Below, piece by piece: positions 1-12,047 of a stretch of 64,000 nt of DNA. The stretch is from Megalobrama amblycephala (Eukaryota; Chordata; Actinopteri; Cypriniformes; Xenocyprididae). The stretch spans positions 5,436,442-5,500,441 of the forward strand of contig NC_063063.1 of the NCBI RefSeq assembly GCF_018812025.1, in the 5' to 3' direction. The stretch's first letter is position 1; the number at the start of each line of letters is the position of its first letter. The position numbers were made by a program, and so were the translations under genes. The notes under the pieces are model-generated. The model made no database searches. It had not been told where the DNA came from and was given only the letters and a program-made list of their open reading frames with translations.

Positions 1-600
1 TTACTAATTTGTTCCCTCGTTTAATAAATCGAGCGCATTATTTCGCATGATTTACTATTTCGTTCCCTCGATTTATAAATCGTGCGCATAATTTACTAAT
101 TCATTCCCTCGTTTTATAAATCTAGCGCATGATTTTGCATGATTTACTATTTTGTTCCCTCGATTTATAAATTGTGCGCATGATTTCCTATTTCGTTCCC
201 TCAGTTTATAAATCATGCGCATGATTTTGCATGATTTACTATTTTGTTCCCTCGATTTATAAATCATGGACATGATTTACTATTTTGTTCCCTTGATTTA
301 TAAATCGTGCGCATAATTTACTAATTAGTTCCCTCGTTTTATAAATCTAGTGCATTATTTCGCATGATTTACTATTTCGTTCCCTCAATTTATAAATCAT
401 GCGCATGATTTTGCATGATTTCCTATTTCGTTCCCTCGATTAATAAATTGTGCACATGATTTACTATTTTGTTCCCTTGATTTATAAATTGTGCGCATGA
501 TTTCCTATTTCGTTCCCTCAGTTTATAAATCATGCACATGATTTTGCATGATTTACTATTTTGTTCCCTTGATTTATAAATCGCGTGCACGATTTAGCCT
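1..600. repeat. Minisatellite, mixed 41-bp and 51-bp units
   Basis: About 13 tandem units each carry GTTCCCTCGATTTATAAAT followed by a TGCGCATGATTTACTATT-like stretch. Spacing of the GTTCCCTC motif is 51, 41, 51, 41, 51, 41, 41, 51, 51, 41, 41, 51 bp. The 10-bp difference is an extra GATTTTGCAT-type segment, and the first part of the array alternates regularly. The array runs off the left edge of the window. The same unit recurs at 39,530-40,020 inside a fold-back transposon. A short open frame across it on the minus strand is a by-product of the periodicity. Confidence 0.93.
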
Positions 601-714
601 ACTATTTTTTTATGTCATGTGCGGGGCTCCGTAAAGTTCATCTGTTTTGGATAAAACCGAACTTGCTTTTAGCACCACTCACTGCCACAGGCATCATTTT
701 TTTGAGTGAGTCTG

Positions 715-788
715 GGTTGAAAGAAAGCCAAGTCACAAGTTTAGAACGACACGAGTACGATGACAGAATTTTTAGGTGAACTATCTCT
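715..788. mobile_element. Right-end fragment of a TTAA-flanked MITE
   Basis: The stretch ends in GGTGAACTATCTCT followed by TTAA. This is one mismatch from the GGTGAACTATCCCT end of the copies at 18,147-18,793, 24,982-25,354 and 51,396-51,811. Upstream, GATGACAGAATTTTTAGG matches the usual subterminal text. No left end is recognisable. Confidence 0.6.
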
Positions 789-796
789 TTAAGAGG

Positions 797-2517
797 CTCT
801 ATTTGAACCAGTATGCTGTACATTGCAGAATGAAGGACATGAGGATGGCAGACGGGAGGAGAAACAGTCCAGCCTACAGTTGAAGGCTTATCCCAAGGGA
901 GTGGAGCAGAGCACATGCACATCCAATCAAAAGACAATACGACAAGTCCTGAGGATGCCAGGTATAGAGAGGGAAATTCTAAAGACCGGTTTACCAGGTC
1001 CAGGGATTATCCTTCTGAGGTTACCTAACCCCTCGGTAACGTGACCTCCCCTAGCCCGTGGTATTGTGGTCTACTATGCCCAGAGCACCCGCAGAGCATT
1101 ATGATTAACCATCTCGGCTTAGTCCATCTGTACGGCCAGCTTCAGCGGACCTGACATCTGTCCAAGCAAAACAAGAGCACTTCCTGCATGGGAAACTTGA
1201 GAAAGACATTCTCACTTATTTGAGTTTCAACAACGAACACCTCTCTATGACCAACTGATACTTTAGACATCTCGAGACACCCTGTGCTCTCGCCACCTAA
1301 TCGACAAATATGATTTTTCCATCCTCTCGCTCCCACGAATCAAATATTGAGAAAGCAGCTGCCCCAAGGTCAAATCCCTCTCTCCAGAGCTCCTCAATAG
1401 AAACAAACCACCAGGATCAAGTTCAGCTCCTGACAAGAAGTCCCTCGGCTCTGTCAAGTGTTAAGTTCCATTGTGACCTACAATGGCACACAATGGCCCT
1501 CGCAGCACCCGGGCTGTCCCTTATGCCTGATGAATAACACAGAAGCCCTGGATGTGGACAGGTTATCAGATCACCGAGATATGGGACAACATATCTGTTC
1601 CTGTTTTGAAAATAACAACATTTTCACTTTTCAATAAATCAGAGATGATCACTAGAATGTACTTCAGACAAATGTACCATTTTACTTTATTTTCTGTTTA
1701 TTTTATTAAAGTTATAATATTATATTATCACTCATTACCTGTAAATTTTCAGCATAAATCAGTCTGTTTAAAATAAATGGGGTTCAGTGTCGAACCTAAG
1801 GTTCTTGCCTCAATTTTAAAGAAATGTCTTAAATGATTGCATAACATTTTTATGTTTAACACATACATTTTTTCAAGTGATAAAATATGTTTAAAGTTGT
1901 TTAATTCATATTTTGTTTACTTATAGTCAATAATACTGACAATAATACAAACAAAACACTGATTTTCAAAGATACATTTTGTAATGTTTATCCAATCATT
2001 TACTCAATTCTGTGCTACTGTACATTTTCTTCATTTAGATTTTTTTTTCAGCAAATACTGACTTGAAAAGTGATTAATTACTATCGATTAATTAAAAATG
2101 TAAATATATAAAACTAAAAATACCCATTTTTTAAAATAAACCTATGCCCTGACAGGAGGAAGGATATGATTTTAAAATACTTTCACATCTGTGTTTATAC
2201 TTTTTGTTAACATCATCAGACATTTATAAAACATTTAAAAATCTAGTAATAAGTAACTTAGTCCCCATTCTGAATGTCCATTTTTTTAAACTGCTCTGAG
2301 GTCATGCAGACTCTGCTGGGATTTATATATAATTTTACGTAATCATGCTTTAGCTAATCATATTTCATGCCACAACCATGATGTCAACTCCATCGTTTAT
2401 GCAATTATTTGGGATTTATAGATTCCCAATAGTATCTACACCAGAAAAAATACCAACAAATGACTATGATGTGATATGCAAAATATGATTAGTTTGCATA
2501 TCACTGTCAGAACTTGT
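797..2517. other. No gene recognised
   Basis: Only short overlapping frames on both strands without recognisable domains. 1,780-2,460 is strongly AT-rich. I see no RNA gene, transposon terminus or tandem repeat. Confidence 0.5.
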
Positions 2518-2521
2518 TTAA

Positions 2522-3230
2522 AGCTGCAGTCCATAACTTTTTGGGTTAAAAATGATCTAAAATTTTTTTGTTCAAAACTATCTCCTTACCTTAGCCTGAT
2601 TCACAATGGTATGCTTGTAGTAATGTTTTCTAATTCGGGTGGTGCAGGTGGGTTTCTGCGGGAAATTCGAGTATGCAGCCGTTCGTCTTTGCGTCATTAC
2701 ATCATGTCTGTTTACATAAAGAAGGAGACCCAACTAGTAGGCTATATGGTATGTGAGGATGCTACAGGTGACCGATCATTTATAGCCTTTTCTCACAGCA
2801 GCGGGAATAATTAAACTTATCATTTTGATGGCGGATTGTAATCCAGAAAGGTCCAAATGACAATCATTAGTGACAACTGGAGATTTGACATGATCCGAGC
2901 TGAGCGATCATTAGATTTAATCACCGTTGGCAGTGCAATTTATTATAATGCTTTTATTTTCTCAGTTGGTCAGAAGAAAAAGTGGCAGAAATGTTACTTA
3001 TTTGTTCAGATGACATTTTACAGTAAAAATTCTTATTTTGGTCATACTTACAAAACGTAGAATCTGTGACTACGAAGTACAGTACCACACCGATGAGCGA
3101 CAAAGAGGCAAAACTTACAGACTAGATAGAGCTGACGGTTTCAAACCACCTTCAATTATCAATTTATTCTCAAAGCTGAGTGCTAATTTTGTCAATTTTC
3201 ATAATGAATGTTTGACATGACAGCATAAGT
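2522..3230. mobile_element. Probable TTAA-flanked dispersed repeat, right end unclear
   Basis: Starts AGCTGCAGTCCATAACTTTTT directly after TTAA (2,518-2,521), the same terminus style as the other TTAA elements here. The body has several short open frames with no domain I recognise. I believe this text is a common dispersed repeat of cyprinid genomes, but that is recollection. No matching inverted right end was found, so the right limit is approximate. Confidence 0.4.
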
Positions 3231-3862
3231 GCTTGTTGTATTTGACGGTGTTGACATATACTGGGGGAAAATACACAATACACAATTGAATAAACATGTT
3301 GCACCCAAATTTAGGTCCGGAAATCAAATTCAACAATCAATTCAATTTACCAAAGGTGGTAAAAAAATGTCCAGATTATCCTATGTTATATGACACACGT
3401 GAAGGCATTCTGTAAACCACAGGAGAACATGTGCACCATAATTCTAAATGCCGAGGCAAAATGTTCAACAAGTAAAGCAGAACAATGAAAATAAATCACA
3501 ATGTTAAAGGTGTCTCCTGTGACCTTAGGCAGCTTTGTGACGGAGCGTCCATGGGGGAGTTGAGCTTGTCATATTTGAAATCTTGTTGCCGGGCCCTGGG
3601 CGGAAGAAGAGAAGGAAGGAGAGAGGTGGTGCTATTCCCCTCCTTCTGCTCCTCTTTCTGTGTCTGCTAAGCGTCGGATTGTCTGCCCATTTGAGGGACA
3701 ACCGCTGACTTCAAAGGGTCCACATTTTTGCTGCTGTCATATTTGAATGTCATGAGACACGCTTCAGACAACCTCTAAGACAGAAAAGAGACATCCGTCT
3801 CTTCCCACTTGTAAATACACACTCTTTAAAACTTTAAGCACTAGAGTCTGAGAGCATATGTA
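3231..3862. other. No gene recognised
   Basis: Mixed-composition DNA with short frames only. A purine-rich patch lies at 3,600-3,630. No recognised feature. Confidence 0.45.
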
Positions 3863-4495
3863 CACTCCTGCGCAAAAAATGGGCCAAGCCCAAAATGGCT
3901 AAACCCTAAGCTTTTAATTGTCTTAACCACAAATTATTGGTCAGGAAATTAGCAAAATTTAAGCAAATGCTCCACTTAAAAAGCCATTGCTGTCTCAGAG
4001 TTTTGGCAGAATATGGGAAGTTGTGTGTGGAGTGATGAATCACAGTGAAACACGAGTCGCATGATGATGCTCCAGAGCGGTATCTTCAAAAATCTGTTGA
4101 GAAATATAATAATAAATGGATCTCTACCACAGTGAAGCATGGAGGAAGAGGTGTCATTGTGTGGGGAGCCTTTTTAGCTGCTGGTATTGGTGAGCTACTT
4201 CACTGTGAAAAGTCATTTAATGCTTTGGAGTATAGGAGAATATTGCAAAATGGCTTGCATCCCACAAAAGAAAAGTAGTTATCTAAAGAAGAAAGATCAG
4301 ATGTTATTTTTTAACTAGACAAAGCTCCTGTCCAATCTGCAAAGACGACCATGAATTGGCTTGAGAACAAGTCCGTCAGGCTATTTGATGTTTTTTCCTT
4401 GTCCTGGAAGTCAGAGTTGAACCCTATAGTGAATACTTGGTCTCACATTAAACTCAAACAAATTCGGAGACATTTTTCAACTACTCATGAATTTT
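3863..4495 (+). mobile_element. Tc1-like transposon remnant
   Basis: The left end reads CACTCCTGCGCAAAAAATGG directly after a TA dinucleotide at 3,861-3,862, as expected for a Tc1-like terminus. The element contains part of a DDE transposase (see 4,024-4,470). No matching right terminus is present: at about 4,495 the sequence passes into a hAT-like repeat. The N-terminal DNA-binding half of the transposase is missing, so this is an internally deleted and 3'-truncated fossil. Confidence 0.75.
4024..4470 (+). pseudogene. Tc1-like transposase, catalytic-domain relic
   Basis: Pieces of a Tc1/mariner DDE transposase are readable in shifting frames. The first block is WSDESQ followed by a stop (about 4,027-4,045), carrying the first catalytic Asp. 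The next is an open stretch at 4,045-4,278 with GGRGVIVWGAFLAAGIGELL and ALEYRRILQNGL, the usual VWG..G.G core and its helix. Then comes LDKAPVQSAKTTMNWLENK with the second Asp in a D-x-AP context. Last is LNPIVNTWSHIK, where the third acidic residue (PIEN in the family) is read as Val. Frameshifts, a stop and loss of the Glu mean it cannot encode an active enzyme. The N-terminal helix-turn-helix region is absent. The Tc1 assignment is firm; the subfamily is not determined. Confidence 0.8.
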
Positions 4496-4499
4496 CACA

Positions 4500-4966
4500 A
4501 ATTTGACATTGATACCATGGGGAAAGACTGACATATAGATATTTTCAATATTATCTCATACTTTGGCAGCAGGTATATTATGCTGCTGTCACTTTAAGAC
4601 CTGATGCACTGATCCATTATACTGTTACACATGCGTTTTCTTTACTCAACTGTGTATATTTGACTGTTTAAGTGAAAAAGAACTAAATTTAGTAATGAGA
4701 AGCGTCTTTATATGGGCACTCTTTGGTTGTAAGCACAAAATTTACAGGAATGAGTAAAATTATGCGCAATCGCAATCCCACGGGGAAAATCAAGCCCTGT
4801 AACACTAACGATATTCATCCAGAGCAAATGAAACGAGTGAGTGAGGGGAGGCGGGTTTGTGTGTCAACTCGCTGTCGGAGAGATGAGAGAGCGAGAAAGT
4901 GCTACTGGTATCGTGTATCTATTCTGTGAAAAATGAGTATTGGAAGCGTTTCAGATATTTCTGTAT

Positions 4967-5031
<65 letters not shown>

Positions 5032-5190
5032 AAAATCAATATTTTTGACAACAGATGCCTTTTTAAAAGACTACAATTGAAAAATGTATATATCATATAT
5101 AAAATTCAACCCGCCAAAGTGGCTAGTAGGAGTGACTGTTACACACCACTGCTGAAATCCATCCACATTTGGCGGTTGTTAATTTCAATC
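4500..5190 (-). mobile_element. hAT-like non-autonomous element, copy 1
   Basis: This is the reverse complement of the outer element at 21,252-23,049. Shared text includes GGCAGCA...TATTATGCTGCTGTC, TACTGTTACACATGCG, TGTGTGTCAACTCGCTG, the CTACAATTGAAAAA stretch and CCACATTTGGC near the end. The terminus expected to read GTTAATGTCAAGCCCTG is decayed here (GTTAATTTCAATCC). A (TA)n expansion lies inside. It lacks both insertions seen in the other copy, so it helps date them. Confidence 0.75.
4969..5028. repeat. (TA)n microsatellite
   Basis: Uninterrupted AT dinucleotides for about 60 bp inside hAT-like copy 1. The other copy has only a short TATATATAATATATA at this point, so the run expanded locally. 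Confidence 0.97.
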
Positions 5191-5876
5191 CAATATAATA
5201 ATTTTTTAATAATTGTTAACTTAGCAACATGCTATCCCCAAACTCTATTGAAATCACTCATTTGAGTCTGCTGTTAACTTTCCATGTGCTATATGATGCA
5301 CTGAGTTACTGCTTACGTAGAGCATTTTATGTGGTTCCATTTCTATTAGTATGCTGTCTTAAAAGCAAGCTTTCTATTTAGGCTGTAGAATGCATTGCAT
5401 CTCACTAGGTCTAGGAACAGAGCCATAGTGTTTTGTTAGTTGCAAATTTAGATGTGCAGCAAACTCAAGAGTTCTGCACCGATTGATCTTTTATGATGTC
5501 GGTGTACCTCTGTTCACTGTGATCTCCATGGCTCCACAGTCACATTTTAATATGTCCACACAAAGAACTGACCTATTGTTGAAGTGAATGACAGCGCCCT
5601 CTACAGTGGCTCAGGGTCACATGAAGATTGATGTGAATGGATCAGTGACCTTTGAAGAAGATCAAAGCCGGACAGGTTACATACGTCTGCCTGTTTAACT
5701 CTTTCATCTTTGTGCAGCTCCGGGTGTCATGACCCGAGCCTGTTTATCTAGCCAGCCCACTGGTGGAAGCCTGAGAGATGCACCTGCACACTTTATTTAA
5801 GAGAAAAAAAGTAATTTTTAATTGAGGTGCTATTGAACAGGTTTACCTGTTGGATACAACATAATCCACCTGTTGG
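5191..5876. other. No gene recognised
   Basis: Single-copy-looking sequence with short frames only and no recognised transposon ends or RNA genes. Confidence 0.45.
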
Positions 5877-6030
5877 ATACACTCTTAAAAATATAGGGTT
5901 CTTTTTGGTATCTGTGGTTCCATGAAGGACCTTTAACATCCAACTGAACAAAAGGTTCTTTAAAGTGGAAAAAAGGTTCTCCAGGTTATTAAAAAGTTGG
6001 TTCTTTTGAGAACTATTTACTGAAAAATGT
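5877..6030 (+). mobile_element. Short MITE of the ACTCTTAAAAAT/GGTTCTT type, copy 1
   Basis: Begins ACACTCTTAAAAATATAGGG and contains repeated GGTTCTT blocks, GGTTCCATGAAGGACCTTT and AAAAGGTTCTTTAAAGTGGA. The same text in reverse orientation is at 30,712-30,912, and a partial copy is at 10,345-10,500. It has no coding capacity. Confidence 0.75.
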
Positions 6031-6527
6031 TTTTTAATAGTATTGTTGCTAAAATAAATGTACAGCAAATTATCTGCAAGCAATAAACAGCAAATTCACT
6101 CAAGTTCTTGTTGACTACATAACAGGAGCAATCTAAACGTGTGAAGATTTGGCCTCAGTGGTGGGTAACAAAGTGCTATTGCATTCCAACAGTGAGAGTG
6201 AAGTCAATTAAGCCATTTCCCCTCCAATTTATCTCCCTGCAGCACCTAGATCAATTGGACTGCAGCTGCAAGAGCCATGTGTGTCTGGGAAAATGAGAAG
6301 ATTGAGGTAAACCTCGCCTGGCCCCTAGGAGAAAGACTGGCAAGATTGTCTTCATACCTGTTTAAGATGAATGGGGGTTTCAAGTCTGGCTGTCTTTAGG
6401 GTGTGGGTGCGGTGTGGGTTAATAGAGGATAGATTTGTCATATGTTGTCATAATCCAGAACACGCTATCATATTTATTCTTCTGCCTCTTCTCCACTTGC
6501 TGTCAGTACTCGAATACAGAAACCGAA

Positions 6528-6914
6528 GGTGCGTCCCAATTCGCGTACTTATGCACTATTCTGTGACTTTTTTTTAGTACAAATAATGCGAGTAGTGCGT
6601 TCACACAGAAAATTCCAAAAACCAAAAGTGCACTTTAATACCCTGATGATGCACTAAATTAACAGAAAAAACGAAGTGTGGAACGTTGGACACTTCACGA
6701 ACTCAGCTGTTGCAGCTTTAATTATGTTGCGGAGGGAGGGGGGGGGGGGGGGGGGGGGTTTCAGACTCCGATGTTTAATGACTTTGATTGTGTTTAAAAT
6801 AAACGTATGTTTCGCGTGTAAAAAAAAAAAATTCATACACTACATAAAAACGGGGATGACTTCCTTGTTCTGTAGTCCCTCCTTCATAGTGTATAGTGCG
6901 TCATTTGGGACAAA
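6528..6914. mobile_element. MITE with TIRs around GTCCCAA, containing a G run
   Basis: The left end (GCGTCCCAATTCGCGTACTT, then ATGCACTA) is inverted at the right end (TAGTGTATAGTGCGTCATTT, then GGGACAAA). The imperfect TIR is about 28 bp. The body contains ACTTCACGAACTCAGCTG and an uninterrupted run of about 21 G at 6,738-6,758. Non-coding; superfamily not determined. Confidence 0.65.
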
Positions 6915-7618
6915 ACTCGTGTAACAAAATTAAGCTAGTCAAATTTGAAGCATTTTTTGTACTCTACTTAAAATTAAAACATGTTTCAATTTCATTAATT
7001 AAATAATTTGTCTTTTTTAAAATGTCATATAAATGTTTGACAGCACTGGAAAGAATAATGAAGACTGTAACTAAACTATGCATGCATGCATAAATAAATA
7101 AATAAAAAAAGCATTTAATACCAAAAACATTTATTTTAAATTTAATTGCTGAGGATGGCAGAACTTTGCTTTAATTTTATGATGATAATAATAATAATAA
7201 TCTATCTATCTAAAGACACTGTAAATTCAATAATTTATTCATTGGCTACAATAATGTAATGTATTTTAATCTTCAAACGGGCCAGTGGGTAATCACTTAT
7301 AAATGCAATTAATTGGCATTTATTTTATTTGTTAATCAGCATATCATGTAAATAAATCAATTAAAAATAATATTGAATTGAAGTATCTGCTTAAATTTTA
7401 GTTACTGCCAGCTAACAATTTTTGTTACCAGAATGTTTTGAGTATGTTAGGCTATGGTTTTAAAAAATAAAATCTAAAAAAAACATAAAACCTAAAACAT
7501 TAGGAATTGGTTTCCAAATAAGTTCACCAAAGGTGAACCATACACATATACATATATGTCATTCTTACTGCAGTTAAATGAAAATGTTTAATAGGTCCAA
7601 GTGTATCACTAAACTATT
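6915..7618. other. AT-rich stretch, no gene recognised
   Basis: Very AT-rich. Contains short (TGCA)n, (AAAT)n and (AATAAT)n runs near 7,080-7,205 and CATATACATATATG near 7,545. No coding or RNA signal. Confidence 0.5.
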
Positions 7619-8165
7619 GGCGCTTTTCACTGCATGCTACGGTTCGGTACGGCTCACTTTGGCACACTTTTTGATGCTTTTCCACTGTATGGGACGGCTC
7701 GGTACGGAACGGTATGGCTCGCCATTTCGGTGGAGGCTCCGCGTGCCGTACCAATACTAAATGTGACGTGTAAACACTGGAGATCACTGATTGGTCAGAG
7801 AGAATCGTCACTACCAGCGTCATTGGATTTGAAACACGAGACACCAAACCCGCTAGATTTAAATAGTCAGTAACAGCCACTGCAACATCATTTGTTTGTG
7901 AAACGACTTGCTTTAAATGACTTTCGCACACAACTTGAAAAAATTAAACGGGCTGAATCGTGGTTAGTAGATGAGGTGCAGACCCATTGGTAGCTGAGGA
8001 GCAGATCCATGGCAGTAGAGGTGGCGCAAAACTATACGACCAGTCTATAATCCCATCCATTTGAAGCGGTGCTAACTGCAATGGAAAAGCAAACCGAAAG
8101 TAAACCGAGCCAAGCCGTGCCGTAGCAAGCCGAGCCGAGTCGAGTAGCACCACGGAGTGGAAAAG
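7619..8165. mobile_element. MITE with GCTTTTCCACT-type termini and GGTACGG subrepeats
   Basis: The left end GGCGCTTTTCACTGCATG is inverted at the right end CACGGAGTGGAAAAGC. Just inside each end are short GC-rich subrepeats, CGGTACGG-like on the left and CCGAGCC-like on the right, giving a subterminal hairpin. The interior has several short frames. One piece (7,925-7,975) can be read as KKIKRAESWLVDEVQT, which resembles the MADF/SANT-like protein that accompanies Harbinger transposases in fish. That link is tentative. Confidence 0.6.
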
Positions 8166-9648
8166 CTCCATATGCATCACATATATCATAACCAGATTAC
8201 CATCTTGATTAGTAAACCATTCATAAACCTAGATAGGAGTTTTAATAAAAACGTATTATGATAAGAAGGTGTTGCATTTTACACCTATCTGAAAATATAA
8301 AGGTAAAGATAGGGTAGTGATTTCCCTTTCGAAGTGAACTTTGTAATCTCTCACATTTCTTTAAATGCTGTGGTTGGTAGACATTCAGCTGAACTGTGAC
8401 CGAAGCCATCTGGAGCATTTCCCCAAAGGCACTCCAGCGCTCCACTCCAAACCCAATTAGCCAAATCACATTTCAAAAGTGCTTGAGTTTACCTGCCAAT
8501 GGTCAAATCCTTCAGGTGTCAAAAAGAAGGCTTAGACCTGGAGGAGAGAACCAGAGAGCAGAATGGAGTGGGATTAGGGTGAACAAAAGGGCCACAGATA
8601 TCCTCCAACACCTGTGCGGGTACTGTGGCCAGTGGAGTGTCTGCTAATGGGAAAAGCCTTTGGTCCAATTTGCAGGTGCTCAGAACCTAATCTCCCATCT
8701 CTTAGGATGGGCCGGGTATCTGTTTACCTCTGTACTAGTTCAGCAGACTCAGTCTCACTTGATAGGCAGAAGACTTCCATCCACCCTTGCAGCATAATCT
8801 AGGTGATCAATCATTTACATCAGTAATTAGGGCCTGGTGTCAAAACAGAAATGGAACATGAGCCTGGGGACTTGTGTGTAGCGGGGTTGACATCAGACTT
8901 GGCAAGTGTTATGGGTGATGTGGGTCTGCGTGGGTGAGATTGAGGGGGTGCAAGTCTCAATGCCGAACTGTGGTCCAGAAGCCTGAGGTTAAGACATTCC
9001 ACACAACTTGATCCATGTTTAAGAATACAATTTGTTCTGTGCCTTCCTGTAGGCAATTGGGACATAAAACTTGAAGAACAGCTCTATTAGTACAGCAAGA
9101 TGAAAAAACAGTATCTCTTAGGCACGACTCCAGACAAAAAGAATTGACTAAGGAGGCATTGGCCCCTAAAACAAAAAATTTAGCAGCCAAATAACCATAT
9201 TCAGTTGACATCAGAAGCCCATTTTTTGTTAACATATTTGAATGTTTCATAAAAAAGCATGATTCATTCATAAAAACAAAACTCTGTTGTGAATATGTAT
9301 CTTTACTTACACACTGTCATATGACTAAACAGTTGATAAATAGACTAACAAAGCCTAAAATTTACATCACAGTAATGATTCTTGGTTCAGAATCGGATGA
9401 AATCACAAACCGACTTGTGGTTGTCAATTCAGTAATGGCTTTGAATGATTCGCTGACTGAGTCTGATTTACTGTGATGCAAGTTCGAGACTGTTTCATGA
9501 ATCCTTTTGAATGACTCATTTTTTTTTTTTTTTTAAATCATTTGTTTCATGAATCAGTCACTGTCGCCTGCAGGAAACACTTGCACACGCACGTTTTCCT
9601 GAATTTCACTAAATGTAACTAGATTTTTAACTATTGTGGCAAATTTGA
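8166..9648. other. No gene recognised
   Basis: Short frames only. 9,370-9,590 has several GAATCATT/CATGAATC-like words around a poly-T run (9,519-9,534) and may be an old repeat. Nothing else is supported. Confidence 0.45.
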
Positions 9649-9833
9649 GTTACACTTTATTTTAAGGTGTCTTTGTTATTATACATTTAAATACAGAGTA
9701 ATATTACGTAACTACATGTACTTACTATAGGGTTAGGATTAGGGTTTGGTTTTATTTAGGGTTAGTTTTATAATTTATAGTTATAACTATAGTGACATAT
9801 GTAACAATGACACTGTAAAATAAAGTGTTACCC
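9649..9833. mobile_element. Small MITE with TTACACTTTATTTTA termini, copy 1
   Basis: The left end TTACACTTTATTTTAAGGTG is inverted at the right end ACTGTAAAATAAAGTGTTAC. The interior has TATACATTTAAATACAGAGT, ACTACATGTACTTA and a TAGGGTTAGGATTAGGGTTT block resembling telomere repeat. A second copy is at 27,332-27,545. Because the repeat accounts for it, the TTAGGG-like block is not evidence of an interstitial telomere. Confidence 0.8.
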
Positions 9834-9849
9834 AAATTTGTATACTACA

Positions 9850-10344
9850 TCCCTCTACTTCCTTCTTTAATGACGTCACTAAAACAGTTTTTTGACTAAC
9901 CTCCGCCCACAGGAATACACAAGAGTTGCGTTTGTAGAGTGTGTTTGTCGCCATGTCGTCGAAACGCTGTTATTTTCATCCCGCAGTCCAATCACCGGGT
10001 CTGATTCCGGCTCAAATTGATAGGGTAAAATTAAAGACATGTTTACAATAACACTGAGCGCGTGCATCTCCACGTTATGGTAAGAGGTGTGACCTTTCCG
10101 GGCAAGGAGCGCTAAGCTGCTGTCGAATCACAACACAGGAACCGCTGGCACAATCAGAACTCGTTACGTATTTCTGAAGGAGGGACTTCATAGAACAAGG
10201 AAGTCATCAGCCCGTTTTTATGACAGTGGAAACGGCGGTATACAGATAAGTAAATTATGTGAAAAATACATGCGAAACATGAACACATGTTATATTGCAC
10301 ACTATAAACACAATCAAAGCTTCTTTTAAAAACGGGACCTTTAC
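9850..10344. repeat. Probable dispersed repeat
   Basis: Carries GGAGGGACTTCATAGAACAA and GGAAGTCATCAGCCCGTTTT, the inverse of text near the right end of the MITE at 6,528-6,914 (AAAACGGGGATGACTTCCTT). The rest is CpG-containing sequence with no convincing frame. I suspect a non-autonomous element, but both termini are uncertain. Confidence 0.4.
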
Positions 10345-10500
10345 AATGAAAGGTTCTTTGGGGAAGCCAAAAATTATTCTTCTATGGCATCGCTGTGAAA
10401 ACCTGTGTAGGTGTCTTTTTGGAGAAATATTGACTGATGGTTCATTCAGTAGAACTGAATGAAATCCAACTTCAAGATCTGAAAATTTACTGAGCATTTG
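10345..10500. mobile_element. Fragment of the GGTTCTT-type MITE
   Basis: AAAGGTTCTTTGGGGAAGCC, ATTCTTCTATGGCATCGCTG and TGAAAACCTGTG are diverged versions of the GGTTCTT-rich body seen at 5,877-6,030 and 30,712-30,912. Ends not visible. Confidence 0.45.
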
Positions 10501-12047
10501 GGGGGAAAAGGATTAAAAAACGAAACAATGAGCCACCAATATGAAGTCATGCAGACCTAAAAATAAAACAATAGAAATGATAGAAAATAAAAACGTAAAA
10601 TAGCCGCCAAACTGTACTGAAGCGGGAAAGCCAGCTAATTGAAGTTTATTACCCGTGGGAACGAAGAAAAGTCTTGCTCTTACAATAATAATACCACAAC
10701 CCGAGGAACTGAAGGTGTTTCACTTTAACCTTTCACGCTAAATACCAGTCCTGTAGCCCGAGGGAGGGCGAGAGTTTAAAAGTCAGTCTCAGAACATAGA
10801 GTTTCTCAGCTAAACTAAAAGGCCATGCTTTGAAGAGGTGGGCCAGGGCCATCAACCGGTCCAGTAATGAATTAATCCATTGGAAGAGGCTGTACATGGG
10901 TGGGGCAGCAGATCAAAGCATGTTTCTCTTATTGCCTGCACCTCAGGTGAAGTTGAGGCATGCAGCCAGTTAGGGTGATACGCTGTCCCACACATCAGCA
11001 GGAATGCAGAGAACTTTCTATCCCTCTAGAGTCGGGTTTCATGGTGAATGCTGCAGATATGATTACATGCATGCATTGAGATCAGTCATTATGAAAAATT
11101 ACTGTGGTTGAAACATAGTGAGCAACTGTAAAACAGAAAGGATTACTTAATCCAGAGAGGATACGCTTGGTGATTCTTTGGAATTAAAATGTATTATTTT
11201 GAATTTTTAATAATAGAAAGTTTACAGGGTTAAAGACTAAAAGTCAGTATCTAAACATTAGGTTAACTAGCGGTTTAAAGTATGATCTGCATTGGAAATT
11301 CTATTATAAAGTACCAAATAGAAAATATTTAACTACAACAAGCTGCCCACAAAGGTCACAGGAATACGTCAAAGTCGTAATGAAACTAAAGTAGAGACAG
11401 AGCTTCCGTATTGTGACGCACATCCAAGTGAAAGGCTTATCAAAAAACAACAACAACAAAAAAACGTAGGGCAGGGACTTTATTCATCGGTTGAAATGTG
11501 GGCGTTGCACTGAAAACTGGAGGCAAAGCTGAATCCGAGCTTGTTGTTGATTGCAACAAAGGGAAGATCAGAAGATCGAGTTATGAAATTTTAGATTTTT
11601 TTTTTTTTTTTTTTTTTACCTTTATGGATAACTTGTACAAAATTAAAAATGTTTTCATGTTGTTATTTGGTCTGATTTTGTCACAATATTAAAAAAATAA
11701 TCCTGACTGTATGGATGTAAGGGCTTTAGAAACATCAAATATGAAAAATAGATCTAGAAAAGAACAGAAGGGAACCAAGCCTCCATTTGCCACAATTGCC
11801 ATCACAGTTTGAATGACAGTAGATTTCTGCTTCACCGATGTTATGCATTAAAAATGTCTCTTTGGGGTTTTAAACTTAGTTTAAAATACATATTTCAATA
11901 ACAACGTGTTTCTGACATGTTTTCAAATTGTCTGATGTCACAAATAAATCCTGGGCTTCACAAACTGAAGTGTTTGAGGAAGCATTGTGTATTGACTAAT
12001 TATAGTATGCATATGTAAAATGCATATTTTGGCACTATATATATATA
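10501..12047. other. No gene recognised
   Basis: Mostly unique-looking non-coding DNA. A-rich (11,445-11,465) and T-rich (11,597-11,618) runs are present. No element termini or genes identified. Confidence 0.45.

Noticed and set aside
73..273. 66-codon frame at the window start
   Set aside because: Same minisatellite; no start context or domain.
1..600. CRISPR-like array
   Set aside because: Units are contiguous tandem repeats without unique spacers, in vertebrate-type DNA.
4933..5265. 110-codon frame with an isoleucine-tyrosine run
   Set aside because: It reads through the (TA)n microsatellite; both strands give the same artefact.
9725..9765. TTAGGG-like block suggesting an interstitial telomere
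   Set aside because: The same block occurs at the same place in the second MITE copy (27,420-27,460), so it belongs to the MITE.
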